Shown: positions 42,626 through 51,827, numbered from the stretch's first letter. The stretch is DNA of 64,000 nucleotides from Lacisediminihabitans sp040549525 (GCF_040549525.1 NZ_JBEPTM010000002.1:310001-374000), one strand, 5' to 3'. Translations and numbers: made by a program. Notes: generated from the sequence alone by a model not told the origin.

Positions 42626-43005
42626 ATCAATTTGCGGGATGCAGCGTTCGGGAAGCCGCAAAAGGGTGCAACTCGTGGCTGTCGGCCCTGGGCGGCCGAC
42701 AGAGACAGCGGGAAAGCAGGCGACCGGGAGAACAGGAGAACCCGCTACAGCGCGAGCGGGCGAGCGATCGAGCGGGCGTCCGGCCGAGCGAGAAACCGGA
42801 CGTCCGGGCGAGCGGACGAGCAGGCGAGAAGGCGACCGGACGAGCAGGCGGCGGGAGACGGGGAAACCGGGCGTTCGCGTTCGGCCGCGCGTCATCCGGG
42901 CTCGCACTGCTCGGCCTGGGGCGGGGCGGCCCGCGGCCGGTGCAGCACCCCAGCAGAATCGGCCCCGCGGGAGCTCGCCCTGGGGACTGCTCAGCCCGGC
43001 GGACG
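42626..43005. other. intergenic low-complexity segment, no supported gene
   Basis: Rest of the 42518-43037 gap. From about 42717 to 42880 it is a degenerate GAGC/GGCG/GACCGGACGAGCAGG-type purine-rich stretch with no strict period. Open frames on both strands here give only Arg/Gly/Pro-rich translations and no known motif. Confidence 0.5.
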
Positions 43006-43034
43006 ATGTGGCCCGGCTGTGATGCCGGGCACAT
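43006..43034 (-). terminator. recQ terminator hairpin
   Basis: Stem ATGTG(G)CCCGGC/GCCGGGCACAT with one bulge and loop TGTGAT, starting 3 nt past the recQ stop. Confidence 0.7.
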
Positions 43035-43037
43035 CGC

Positions 43038-44975
43038 TCAGTCCGCGAGCACCTCGAGGATCGCCTCGCCGTACTTCGCGAGTTTGTTCTCTCCGACCCC
43101 ACTCATCGTGCCGAGCTCGGCGAGGGTGGTCGGGGTGCCCGTGGCGATCTCGCGCAGAGTCGCATCGTGGAAGATGACGTAGGCCGGAACCCCCTGCTCC
43201 TTCGACTCGGCGGCCCTCCATGCTCGGAGGCGCTCGAACAGCGGGGCGGCTTCGGCCGGCAGCTCGACAACCGGGCCGCGACGGGATTTGGCCGGACGAG
43301 CCGCACGCTCCGGTTCCCGGCGCAGCATCACCGGACGTGCACCACCGAGCACCGACGCACTGGCTTCCGTCACGACGAGGGTGCCGTACTCCCCCTGCAC
43401 GGCGAGGAGGCCCTGGGCGAGCAACTGGCGCACGACGCCCCTCCACTCCTGGTCCGAGAGCTCTGTGCCGATTCCGAAGGTCGACAACGAGGCGTGATCG
43501 TTCTGGGTGATGCGAGCAGTGCTGCGGCCGAGAAGGATGTCGACGATCTGCCCCGCACCGAACTTCTGGTTGCGCTCCCGCTGCAGTCTCACGATCGTGG
43601 AGAGCAACTTCTGCGCCGGCACGGTGCCATCCCACGACTCGGGGGGAGAAAGGCAGGTATCGCAGTTGCCGCAGGCGGTGGAGGTCTCGCCGAAGTACCC
43701 GAGCAACTGCACGCGCCGACACTGCACGGTCTCGCACAGCGCGAGCATCGCATCGAGGTGCAGACCGAGGCGGCGGCGGTGCTCGGCGTCGCCCTCTGAG
43801 CCGTCGATCATGCGGCGCTGCTGCATCACATCCTGCAGTCCGTACGCGAGCCAGGCGGTGGAGGGAAGTCCATCGCGACCGGCGCGACCGGTCTCCTGGT
43901 AGTAGCCCTCGACCGACTTCGGCAGGTCGAGGTGGGCGACGAAACGCACATCGGGCTTGTCGATGCCCATGCCGAAAGCGATGGTGGCGACCATGACGAT
44001 GCCGTCTTCACGCAGGAACCGGGACTGGTTGGCGGCCCTCAGCCGAGAATCAAGACCCGCGTGGTACGGCAGGGCCGCGATGCCGTTCTGCACCAGGAAG
44101 TCCGCGGTCTTCTCCACGGAGGCGCGGGAGAGGCAATAGACGATGCCGGCATCGCCGGGGTGTTCGCTGCGCAGCAGTTCGAGCAACTGCTGCTGCGGGG
44201 CATTCTTCGCTGCGATACGATACTGGATATTCGGACGGTCGAAGCTCGCGACGAAGTGGCGCGCATCGCTCAGTTGCAGCCGCTTCTGGATCTCGAGGTG
44301 GGTCTGCTCGGTCGCGGTCGCGGTGAGCGCGATGCGCGGCACACTCGGCCATCGCTCGTGCAGCATCGAGAGCTGAAGGTAGTCGGGGCGGAAGTCGTGG
44401 CCCCACTGCGAGACACAGTGCGCCTCGTCGATGGCGAAGAGGGAGATGGATGCCCGGTCGAGCAGATCGGCAGTCGCCGATACGCGCAGGCGCTCCGGCG
44501 CGAGGTAGAGCAGGTCGAGCTCGCCGTTGAGCAGCGCGTGCTCCACTCCCATCCGTTGAGCCTGGTCCTGGGTCGAGTTGAGGAACGCTGCGCGCACGCC
44601 GACCGCGGACAGGGCATCCACCTGGTCCTGCATGAGGGCGATGAGCGGAGAGATGACCACGCCGGTGCCCTCCCGCACGAGGGCGGGGATCTGGTAGCAG
44701 AGCGACTTGCCCCCGCCGGTGGGCATGAGCACCAGGGCGTCTCCGCCATCCACAACCTGCTGGATGATCTCGGCCTGGTCGCCGCGGAAGCTGTCGTAAC
44801 CGAACACCGTGTGCAGCGCGTCGCTCGCGCTGGAGTACTTGGAGGACGATGGTCGGGCCGGCTCGCGGGCGATGAATTCACGCTCGCGATCTTCGACCGA
44901 TGGGGGCTCGTAGTCGAACTCGTCGGGCGGCTCGAGGTCGTCGGGATCCCACGGGACGTCCGCACTCCAGCTCAC
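43038..44975 (-). CDS. recQ: ATP-dependent DNA helicase RecQ
   Basis: 3'-5' DNA helicase of recombination and replication-fork repair. The frame from GTG 44975 (VSWSADVPWDP) gives 645 residues. Walker A is MPTGGGKSLCYQIP, the DEAH box is AIDEAHCVSQWGHDFRP, and helicase-C has GIVYCLSRASVEKTADFL and QETGRAGRDGLPS. The RQC zinc site is CRRVQLLGYFG with CGNCDTC, and the C-terminal HRDC domain is PAYVIFHDATLREIA...MSGVGENKLAKYG. An in-frame ATG-like extension to 45053 would overlap the CPBP gene and adds no conserved sequence. Confidence 0.95.
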   Translation of the reverse strand: MSWSADVPWDPDDLEPPDEFDYEPPSVEDREREFIAREPARPSSSKYSSASDALHTVFGYDSFRGDQAEIIQQVVDGGDALVLMPTGGGKSLCYQIPALVREGTGVVISPLIALMQDQVDALSAVGVRAAFLNSTQDQAQRMGVEHALLNGELDLLYLAPERLRVSATADLLDRASISLFAIDEAHCVSQWGHDFRPDYLQLSMLHERWPSVPRIALTATATEQTHLEIQKRLQLSDARHFVASFDRPNIQYRIAAKNAPQQQLLELLRSEHPGDAGIVYCLSRASVEKTADFLVQNGIAALPYHAGLDSRLRAANQSRFLREDGIVMVATIAFGMGIDKPDVRFVAHLDLPKSVEGYYQETGRAGRDGLPSTAWLAYGLQDVMQQRRMIDGSEGDAEHRRRLGLHLDAMLALCETVQCRRVQLLGYFGETSTACGNCDTCLSPPESWDGTVPAQKLLSTIVRLQRERNQKFGAGQIVDILLGRSTARITQNDHASLSTFGIGTELSDQEWRGVVRQLLAQGLLAVQGEYGTLVVTEASASVLGGARPVMLRREPERAARPAKSRRGPVVELPAEAAPLFERLRAWRAAESKEQGVPAYVIFHDATLREIATGTPTTLAELGTMSGVGENKLAKYGEAILEVLAD

Positions 44976-45018
44976 CGCACAGCCCTCATCCCGGGGCTCT
45001 CCGGCCCACCGGGCGAGT

Positions 45019-45987
45019 CTAGCCGCGGGGGGTGACAGCGCCCGTCGGGTCACCGTCGCTGTGCACGAGGGTCGCAGGGTCGGGCGGTGGAGGGAGAGTG
45101 ACGGAGCGCACTCGGGCGAGCCCGAACCGCTTGGCCGCGCGCAGCACGAGCCACGCGTAGAGGGCGAGGGTGAGCGCCGAGATCACGACCTCGAGGCCGC
45201 TGCGGGTCTTGGAGTTCACGTCGACGAGGCCGAAGGCCCCGATCACGAAGATCACCGTGTTGTTGACGACATGGGCCACGATGGATGCCTCGAGCCCCCC
45301 GGTTCTCCACACCAGCCATCCGGCCACGACAGCGAACACCGAGACGTCGATCAGCCCCCACACGTCGTACTGGTGGCCGATGGTGAACAGCGGCACGGGC
45401 AGCAGGATCGCGAACAGCGGATGCTTCAGCCATCCGCCGATCGTCTGCGCGAGGTAGCCGCGAAAGAAGACCTCTTCCGCGGTGGCCTGCAGCGGCACCA
45501 GCACCACCGCGACGAGCACCACGACCCAGGTGCTCGAGGATACGGCGGCGGGCGGGATGCCCTCACCGGTCACAAGGGGAAGCAGAACCACCGAGAACAG
45601 GGTCGAGACGCCGTAGGCGATGACGACCGGGAGGATGAGCCGTGCCATCCATCGCCAGCGCAGCCGCCCGGCGATCGACCACAGCAGGCCGACCGGGCGC
45701 GGCCCCATGACGAGTCGAGCGAGCCAGACGGACGGAAGGATCACCGCGATGGAAGACAGTGAGAACGCGAGCACTACCGGGAGGCTGTTGTCGATCTCGC
45801 CCGTGGTGATGAGCTTCGTGATCACCGGTCGCACCTCGGGGAAGACCAGCGTCGATGCGAGCAGCAGGACGACAAGCACGATGGTGAAGCCGATGAAGAT
45901 GGCGAGGGCGATCAGTCCCGTGACGAGCGGCTTCCACCAGCGATAGCCGGGGACAGTTCTGGCGAGGCGGTGATAGGCGAATTCCAC
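45019..45987 (-). CDS. CPBP-family intramembrane glutamic endopeptidase
   Basis: A 322-residue protein with about eight transmembrane segments. The CPBP/Rce1 active-site motifs are TAEEVFFRGYL (EExxxR), FTIGHQY (motif with His) and SIVAHVVNNTVIF (HxxxN). Bacterial members cleave membrane substrates or act in bacteriocin self-immunity. Starts at GTG with TAGGCT 6 nt upstream and no Shine-Dalgarno. Lies directly upstream of recQ, with a 43-nt gap to the chosen recQ start. Confidence 0.9.
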   Translation of the reverse strand: MEFAYHRLARTVPGYRWWKPLVTGLIALAIFIGFTIVLVVLLLASTLVFPEVRPVITKLITTGEIDNSLPVVLAFSLSSIAVILPSVWLARLVMGPRPVGLLWSIAGRLRWRWMARLILPVVIAYGVSTLFSVVLLPLVTGEGIPPAAVSSSTWVVVLVAVVLVPLQATAEEVFFRGYLAQTIGGWLKHPLFAILLPVPLFTIGHQYDVWGLIDVSVFAVVAGWLVWRTGGLEASIVAHVVNNTVIFVIGAFGLVDVNSKTRSGLEVVISALTLALYAWLVLRAAKRFGLARVRSVTLPPPPDPATLVHSDGDPTGAVTPRG

Positions 45988-46010
45988 GCGGCGAGCCTAA
46001 CGACTGAAAC

Positions 46011-46038
46011 GGGGAGTCCGGCCAGAGCCGGACTCCCC
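46011..46038. terminator. perfect hairpin between divergent genes
   Basis: 12-bp perfect stem GGGGAGTCCGGC/GCCGGACTCCCC with loop CAGA, followed by CTTTCG on the plus strand. It lies in front of the CPBP gene's own promoter, where no coding transcript is known to end. Confidence 0.65.
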
Positions 46039-46145
46039 CTTTCGCGGGACATCGGGCCCTAAGTCCTCTCCCGCGACGCCGACGGTCTGGCTAGTGTTGA
46101 TGGCCTGAAGTCTTGGGAGTGTGGATTCGAGGTCGGGAGAGTCAG

Positions 46146-46346
46146 ATGGCGACAAACAGTCGAGGTCGCGGAATCGTGCGCGATGGGCCGTGGGGATTCG
46201 TATTTTTGCTGGCCTACATCGGCGCCGCTGTGTACTTCATTTCCACATCGGACGGATCCTTCGTCCAGGTGATCCTCGGGCTCCTGAAGGCCATCGTCTG
46301 GCCCGCGTACGTCATATTCCACGTGCTGAAGGGCCTCGGCGCCTGA
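46146..46346 (+). CDS. small two-helix membrane protein
   Basis: A 66-residue product, MATNSRGRGIVRDGPWGF, with helices FVFLLAYIGAAVYFIST and VILGLLKAIVWPAYVIFHVL. GGGAGAG lies before the ATG at 46146. It resembles small hypothetical membrane proteins common in Microbacteriaceae; function unknown. It ends 20 nt from the convergent nucleotidase gene. Confidence 0.75.
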   Translation: MATNSRGRGIVRDGPWGFVFLLAYIGAAVYFISTSDGSFVQVILGLLKAIVWPAYVIFHVLKGLGA

Positions 46347-46365
46347 CCGAGGGCGACTCCCCTCG

Positions 46366-48864
46366 TCAGAACACGAACACCAGCGACGGCCAGGACGCGG
46401 AATCCTCCAGTTGCGCGTCTCCGCCGTAGGTGGCGGAGAGCAGATGGATGCCGCGGCCGAGCTTCGGCAGCGTCACGGTCGCCCGACCGTTGTCCGCAGC
46501 CGTCAGCGTTGCGGTGGCGATGACCGTGCGACCGTCCCGCACCACGACGTCTCCGGTCGGCATGAGGCCGCGGCCGGACACCGCCACCCGGTAGACGACC
46601 GGCAAGTCGTGGCGAACGAACACCCGGTCAACGGTCCCCCGCGTGGTGGAGGCGAGGCGATCGACCGTCGCCGCCGCCGAGGTCGCCGCCCCCGGGGTCG
46701 TGCCGGGTGCGCTCGCCGTGACCGTCACGGTGATCGCTGCGCCGGCATCCGCGGGCACCAGTGTGTAGGCCGCGGCTGTCGCTCCGCCGATGGGCGCTCC
46801 CTCCCGATTCCACTGGAAGGCGAGGGTGGGGGATGCCACGCTCCAACTGCCGGGGGTCGCCGTGAGGGTGCGCCCCACCTTCGCGGTGCCGCTGATGCTC
46901 GGCGGTGTCACCGAGGTGATGGCCGGCACCGTGATCGTGAGCGGAACCTCGATCGACGTGCCGGTCTGCGGCACCGCGACCGTGAGCACCAGGGTGCCGG
47001 CAGGCGTGGCCGTGGGAACGGTGACCGCGACGGACGCCCGGCCGACCTCATCAGTGAGGTCGACGACGGTGGGGTCGATGGCGGACTGCCCGAGCACCAC
47101 TCCGCCAGCACTGACCGTGGCGGTGCCGGAGTTGGGCTCTCCGTTGGAGAACAACAGCGACGAGAGACCGAGGGTCACGACGTCCCCGGGCTGTGCGATG
47201 GCCGAGGAGAGGGTCACACCCACAGCCCGCTGCGCGTAGTCGGGGGAAGCCACCGGGTTCGCCACGAAGTAGTCGACCATGCTCTGCAGGTCGATCTTTC
47301 CCGTGTCGCCGGCGTTCGTGCCCTTGGCGAGCGTCGCGAAGTTGTCACCACCGGAGGCGAGGAAGGAGTTCACGACCACGGTGATCGAATCGGTCGCGGC
47401 CAGCGGCACGCCATTCACCGTGATCCCCGTGATGTGGCTTCCGGCAGCCGCCGTCGGGTCATAGCGATACTCCAGGGACTTCGATACGCCGAGCTTGAGG
47501 AACGGACGGGTCGACGTCGCCGGCTGCCACTGCTCCTCGAGCACCTGCTTGAGCTGCGCTCCCGTGAGCGTCTCGGTCACGAGCGTGTTGGCGAAGGGCT
47601 GCACGCTCGCGGCCTCCTGATAGGTGACGCGACCGTCGACATCGTTCGGAGTGTTGGCACTGGCCTTGTAGGTGAGATCGGTGCGGAGACCGCCCGGATT
47701 CATCAGCGCGACCTGCGCCTTGCCGTTCGTCGCCCAGAGCTGCACATCGGCCACGAAGTTGCCGAGCGGGGACTCGCCACCGCGGTTCTCGGTGACACCG
47801 TCCTTCTGGCTCGCCCGCTTGAAGTCGGCGGTGATCGCGCCGACGGGCACCGAGCCCTTGTCCTTCGCCGCGGCAACCGCGGCGGCGACGATGCCGGCGA
47901 CGGTAGGGTCGGGAGCGAAGGCTCCGAACAGCGGCTTCACCTCGGAGGTGATGCTGAGCAGGGCTTTCGTTGTGGGGTCCACAGAGAGAGAAAGGTGGCC
48001 GTAGTTTTCGCCGTATTTGCCTGCCTGAAGCACCGGACGGGTGCGGTCGGTGCCCGGCACCGGCAGCTGCCAGTTGTAGGCCTGGTGGGTGTGGCCTGAG
48101 ACGATGGCGTCGACGTTCGCGTCCACCGTGCTCACGATCTTGCCGAAGGCGGAGTCACCGGTGGCAGTCGCGAGCGTGGCATCCGCCGCCCCCTCGTGGA
48201 CTGTCAATACGATGACATCCGCCTCACCGTTGGCGGGATTGCCGTCGCTCAGCTGGTCGGCGACACGGTTGACCTCGGTCGGGATGTCCCGGAACTCGAG
48301 GTTCGCGACCCCGGCCGGACTCACCAGCGACGGCGTCTCATCCGTCGTCGCTCCGATGAAGCCGACCGTGACACCGCCCACCTGCTTGAGGGCGTACTGG
48401 GCGAACTCCGGCTGGCCGGTGCTGCGGTTGTAGATGTTCGCGCTGAGCAGCGGATAGTTCGTGGCCGGGATCACCCGGCCCTCGAGGTCTGCCTGCCCCT
48501 GGTCGAGTTCGTGGTTGCCGATCGCGCTCGCGTCGACGCCGACCGCGTTCAGCGCGTCGATGGTCGGTTGGTCTTTCTGGATGAAGCTGGTGAAGGTGGA
48601 GGCCCCGATGGAGTCACCGCCGGAGACGACGAGCGTGTTGGGATTGGCCGCACGGAACGACTTCACCAGGCCACCAAGCACCGCAGCGCCCGCCGACGGG
48701 GACGACGCTTCGAGACGGCCGTGGAAGTCGTTGAAGCTGAGGATGTCGATGGCGACCGGTGCATCCGCAGCGGTGGCAGCGGATGCCGCGAGCGTCGGGA
48801 TACCGAGCGCGACAGCGAGCGCGATAGCCGGGATGGTGAATCGGCGGGAACGGAAGGGTGCCAT
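46366..48864 (-). CDS. secreted 5'-nucleotidase / 2',3'-cyclic phosphodiesterase (UshA-like) with Ig-like C-terminus
   Basis: An 832-residue secreted phosphoesterase. The signal peptide is TIPAIALAVALGIPTLAASAATA. The metallophosphatase domain shows ILSFNDFHGRLE, VVSGGDSIGAS, AIGNHELDQG, VLTVHEGAAD and DAIVSGHTHQAY, covering all metal ligands. The 5'-nucleotidase C-terminal domain (PLGNFVADV, LMNPGGLRTDL, SFLASGGDNFATL) follows. Then come a linker, an Ig-like repeat (GTAKVGRTLTATPGSWS...AFQWNREG) and a final Ig-like beta domain. There is no LPXTG or other wall anchor at the C-terminus. It could hydrolyse extracellular nucleotides, for instance products of the secreted nuclease at the left edge (inference). 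The ATG at 48864 is chosen by the signal peptide. Confidence 0.93.
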   Translation of the reverse strand: MAPFRSRRFTIPAIALAVALGIPTLAASAATAADAPVAIDILSFNDFHGRLEASSPSAGAAVLGGLVKSFRAANPNTLVVSGGDSIGASTFTSFIQKDQPTIDALNAVGVDASAIGNHELDQGQADLEGRVIPATNYPLLSANIYNRSTGQPEFAQYALKQVGGVTVGFIGATTDETPSLVSPAGVANLEFRDIPTEVNRVADQLSDGNPANGEADVIVLTVHEGAADATLATATGDSAFGKIVSTVDANVDAIVSGHTHQAYNWQLPVPGTDRTRPVLQAGKYGENYGHLSLSVDPTTKALLSITSEVKPLFGAFAPDPTVAGIVAAAVAAAKDKGSVPVGAITADFKRASQKDGVTENRGGESPLGNFVADVQLWATNGKAQVALMNPGGLRTDLTYKASANTPNDVDGRVTYQEAASVQPFANTLVTETLTGAQLKQVLEEQWQPATSTRPFLKLGVSKSLEYRYDPTAAAGSHITGITVNGVPLAATDSITVVVNSFLASGGDNFATLAKGTNAGDTGKIDLQSMVDYFVANPVASPDYAQRAVGVTLSSAIAQPGDVVTLGLSSLLFSNGEPNSGTATVSAGGVVLGQSAIDPTVVDLTDEVGRASVAVTVPTATPAGTLVLTVAVPQTGTSIEVPLTITVPAITSVTPPSISGTAKVGRTLTATPGSWSVASPTLAFQWNREGAPIGGATAAAYTLVPADAGAAITVTVTASAPGTTPGAATSAAATVDRLASTTRGTVDRVFVRHDLPVVYRVAVSGRGLMPTGDVVVRDGRTVIATATLTAADNGRATVTLPKLGRGIHLLSATYGGDAQLEDSASWPSLVFVF

Positions 48865-49035
48865 GGCTTCGTGTGTCTCCTTGGATGCACGGCGCGTGCA
48901 GACGATGAGGTCCACCCCCGATCGGGGGGTGATGTGCACCCTATCCGTTCGAACGCCGTCGATGGAAGGACCTTTACCGAATGGTCATCGGTGGTTAGCA
49001 CTACCGTTGAGTTCTCCCTCCAGAAAAGGTCTCCC

Positions 49036-49902
49036 GTGCTCGCTGTGTTCGTCGGCGTCACGGCAGCGCTCATTTTCGGATCCGCGGACTTCGCCGGGGG
49101 CATGGCAGCGAAGCGCATCAGCGCGGTGCGCGTGACCGCGATCGGCGGACTTTCGGGACTCGTGCTTCTGCTGCTCGCGCTTCCGCTGTTCCCGAGCGTG
49201 TGGTCGACGAAGGCGGTGCTGCTCGGTGGCATCACCGGCATCACGGGCGCCCTTGCCGTCGTGCTGCTCTATGCCTGCCTCGCGATCGGACCCATGAGCA
49301 TCCTCTCGCCACTCACCGCCGTGATCTCGGCGGTGGTGCCGGTGCTGGCAGGGGTCATTCGGGGCGAGCGGCTGACCACCCTCGGTTACATCGCCATCCC
49401 CGTCGCGCTGGTCGCCGTCGTGCTCGTGGGTTTCGTGCCCGAGCGCGGCGCGGTACGCCCGTCGCTGAAGGCGCTCGCGATGGCGGTCGGATCCGGCGCG
49501 CTGATCGGCGTCTTCCTGATCCTGATCGACCAGACCCCGGATGATTCGGGGCTCGTGCCCCTCGTGGTGAGCCGGGCCGTCAATGCCACCGTGATGTTCA
49601 GCGCCATCGCGCTCGGCGCACTGTGGGCGCGCCGCCGAGGAACGGCGCCTGCCGGTGCCGCCCGGTGGAGGCCCGGCCTGCCGCTGGCCATCATTGCCGG
49701 GGTGATCGATGCCACCGCGAACGCCCTACTGCTCGTGGGACTTCGGCTCGGCGAACTCACCATCCAGTCCGTGCTCACCGCGCTCTATCCCGCGGGCACG
49801 ATCATTCTCGCCGCCATCGTGTTGCGCGAACGGATCGCCCCGGTGCAGGTAGTGGGTCTCGTTCTGGCACTCACGGCCGCTGCCCTGCTCGCGGTGGCCT
49901 AG
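49036..49902 (+). CDS. EamA-family transporter, first of a tandem pair
   Basis: A 288-residue DMT-superfamily membrane protein with ten predicted helices in two EamA repeats (start ALIFGSADFAGGMAAKRISAVRVTA; second half from GSGALIGVFLILIDQTPDD). The repeat-ending signature AGTIILAAIVLRERIAPVQVVGL is clear. GTG start at 49036 with AAGG upstream. The next gene, 9 nt on, is a paralogue of the same length. Confidence 0.9.
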   Translation: MLAVFVGVTAALIFGSADFAGGMAAKRISAVRVTAIGGLSGLVLLLLALPLFPSVWSTKAVLLGGITGITGALAVVLLYACLAIGPMSILSPLTAVISAVVPVLAGVIRGERLTTLGYIAIPVALVAVVLVGFVPERGAVRPSLKALAMAVGSGALIGVFLILIDQTPDDSGLVPLVVSRAVNATVMFSAIALGALWARRRGTAPAGAARWRPGLPLAIIAGVIDATANALLLVGLRLGELTIQSVLTALYPAGTIILAAIVLRERIAPVQVVGLVLALTAAALLAVA

Positions 49903-49911
49903 GAGCGTGCG

Positions 49912-50766
49912 GTGCTGAGCGTCGTTCTCGCCCTCGCGGGCTCCATCATCTACGGGGCGAGTGACTTCTTCGGAGGCATCGCCGCCCGCGGCACGAGCGC
50001 CGTGAGGGTGACGCTGATCAACTCGATCTCCGGCCTGGCGATAGTGATGGTCGCCGCCCTGGTGCTCCCCAGCCGGTGGGGCAGCTCCGTGTTGCTGTGG
50101 GGCGGGCTCGCCGGCGCCTGCGGGGCGGTCGCGCTCGTGCTGCTCTATGCCTGTCTCGCCATCGGACCGATGAGCATCCTCTCCCCGATTCTGGCCCTGG
50201 TGGCCGCGGTGATCCCGATCGCTGTGGGTTTCGCGCGCGGCGAGCGGTTGAGTGGGCTGGGTTACCTCGGCCTCGTCGTCGGGCTGGTCGCGATCATCCT
50301 GATCTGCCTCGTTCCGGGCGAACGCGCCGTTCGCCCGAGCCCACGCGGGATCGTCATGGCGGTGGGGGCCGGAGTCGCGATCGGAGGGTACCTCGTCTTC
50401 ATCGACCTGACGCCGCCCGACAGCGGGCCGGCGCCGCTCCTCGTCACCTTCGTCGTCACCGGCGTCGTCATGTCTGTGATCCTGCTGGGCCAGCGGCTGG
50501 CCCGGGGCGGTGCGCCACGCCCGCCGATCACCCGGGCGACCGTGATCTTCTCGGTGCTCTGTGGGCTGACGGATGCCGCGGCAGCGTTCCTTTTTCTGCT
50601 CGCACTGCGCGCGGGAGAGCTCTCGATCGTCTCAGTGCTGAATGCGCTCGCCCCGGCCGGCACCATCGTGCTCGCCGCCCTCGTGCTGCGGGAGCGGATC
50701 GCGCCGGTGCAGTGGGTGGGTCTGGCGGTCGCCCTCGTGGCTGCCGCGCTTCTCGCGCTGGCCTGA
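49912..50766 (+). CDS. EamA-family transporter, second of a tandem pair
   Basis: A 284-residue DMT-superfamily protein clearly paralogous to its neighbour: both contain LLYACLAIGPMSILSP and end AGTIVLAALVLRERIAPVQWVGL. GTG start at 49912 with AGGAG 6 nt upstream and only a 9-nt gap, so the pair is co-translated. The two may work separately or as a heterodimer; the substrate is unknown. Confidence 0.9.
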   Translation: MLSVVLALAGSIIYGASDFFGGIAARGTSAVRVTLINSISGLAIVMVAALVLPSRWGSSVLLWGGLAGACGAVALVLLYACLAIGPMSILSPILALVAAVIPIAVGFARGERLSGLGYLGLVVGLVAIILICLVPGERAVRPSPRGIVMAVGAGVAIGGYLVFIDLTPPDSGPAPLLVTFVVTGVVMSVILLGQRLARGGAPRPPITRATVIFSVLCGLTDAAAAFLFLLALRAGELSIVSVLNALAPAGTIVLAALVLRERIAPVQWVGLAVALVAAALLALA

Positions 50767-50787
50767 CCGGTCGGTGGCTCTGCCGTG

Positions 50788-50815
50788 CTCCGCAACCCGG
50801 CACCCGGATGCGGAG
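50788..50815. terminator. weak hairpin between convergent genes
   Basis: 7-bp stem CTCCGCA/TGCGGAG with a GC-rich 14-nt loop between the EamA stop and the convergent secreted-protein stop. Confidence 0.4.
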
Positions 50816-50837
50816 ACCCGGGTAGCGGCCGGAGCGA

Positions 50838-51701
50838 CTAGCCGATGCGCTGGAGTGCGGTGAAGCGCATGTCGGTGAAGCCGGACGCGCAGGTCTGGAA
50901 GAGCAGATCGTAGCCGCGGGGGATGTCCTCGGCGTGGTTGACCTCACCGTTGAGGTGGGCGACCACACCGATCACGCGGTAGCGGCCGGCATCCAGGCCC
51001 GTGATCGTGACGATCGCACCGGCAGCGGTGGGGAATCGGCTGCCGCCACAGTTGCTGTGTTCTGCGATGACCCGCACCCGGTAGACCGCGGTGACGTCCA
51101 CGGCGCCGCGGCATTGGTTGATCTCGTTCTGGAAGCCGCTGGTCCACACGCGCTGCACGAAGCCCTGGGCGGCGCGGGCGGCAGCCTCGGCCGCAGCCTG
51201 TGCCGCGGCTTGCGCGGCCGCCTGGGCCGCTGCGGCCGCGGCGGCCTGTGCTGCCGCAGCAGCGGCGGCGGCAGCAACAGCAGCTTCGTGCTCGGCTTTC
51301 AGCTGTGCCGCCGCGCGGGCGATCGCCTCGATGCGAACATCCCGCTGGGAGAGGAAGTCGCCGAGCACGACGGTGCGCACGAGGTGCGCGACGGTGGGTG
51401 CCGCCGGGGCGACCGCTGCGGGCTGAGGAGCCTGCGTCACGGTTGCGCGCCCGGCCGGCACGACGAGGATGGACGGACGATCGGTCCACAGCGATGCCGC
51501 ACGCACGCTGTTCGGCGTGCCCGTCTCGGTGCCGATGGTGACGATCTCGCTGCGGGCGGGCTGTGCGATGTGGGCAGCCGCTCGATCCGCCGGCGAGAGG
51601 GGAACGAGGATGGCGACACTGGCAGCGGTGACGCCGACGACGAGGGTCGTCAGCACCTGGCGTAATGCCGTCGCAGATGGTGCGAAGCCGCTCACAGACA
51701 T
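50838..51701 (-). CDS. secreted protein with Ala-rich helix and possible sortase-like C-terminal domain
   Basis: 287 residues. A signal peptide (LTTLVVGVTAASVAILVPL) and a ~60-residue linker lead into an almost pure Ala/Gln/Glu helix (residues ~135-180). The C-terminal ~105 residues contain VYRVRVIAEHSNCGGSRFP, GAIVTITGLDAGRYRVIGVV and LLFQTCASGFTDMRFTALQ. Order and spacing of His, then Thr-Cys ~56 residues later, then Arg after another 8, resemble the catalytic His-Cys-Arg of sortases, and LLFQTC resembles their TLxTC motif. This is inference; two extra cysteines could instead form disulfides. No LPXTG-type substrate is encoded in the window. Confidence 0.7.
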   Translation of the reverse strand: MSVSGFAPSATALRQVLTTLVVGVTAASVAILVPLSPADRAAAHIAQPARSEIVTIGTETGTPNSVRAASLWTDRPSILVVPAGRATVTQAPQPAAVAPAAPTVAHLVRTVVLGDFLSQRDVRIEAIARAAAQLKAEHEAAVAAAAAAAAAQAAAAAAAQAAAQAAAQAAAEAAARAAQGFVQRVWTSGFQNEINQCRGAVDVTAVYRVRVIAEHSNCGGSRFPTAAGAIVTITGLDAGRYRVIGVVAHLNGEVNHAEDIPRGYDLLFQTCASGFTDMRFTALQRIG

Positions 51702-51827
51702 GGAATCCCCGATTCAGTCACAGATGTACATGTGCTGTGTCGGGTGGTTAGTCGCAGCTGTTTCGTGAGTTGCCTAGGGAGCGTCTCACACCTGAAACGC
51801 TAACAGAATCCCGCTCCGCGTCAATGT

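Noticed and set aside
42639..43022. 127-residue plus-strand frame before recQ
   Set aside because: It translates a degenerate GAGC/GACCGG repeat and carries no domain; both strands are equally open there.
44976..45053. Extended N-terminus of RecQ
   Set aside because: It would overlap the CPBP protease gene by 35 nt and adds no RecQ-like sequence; GTG at 44975 suffices.
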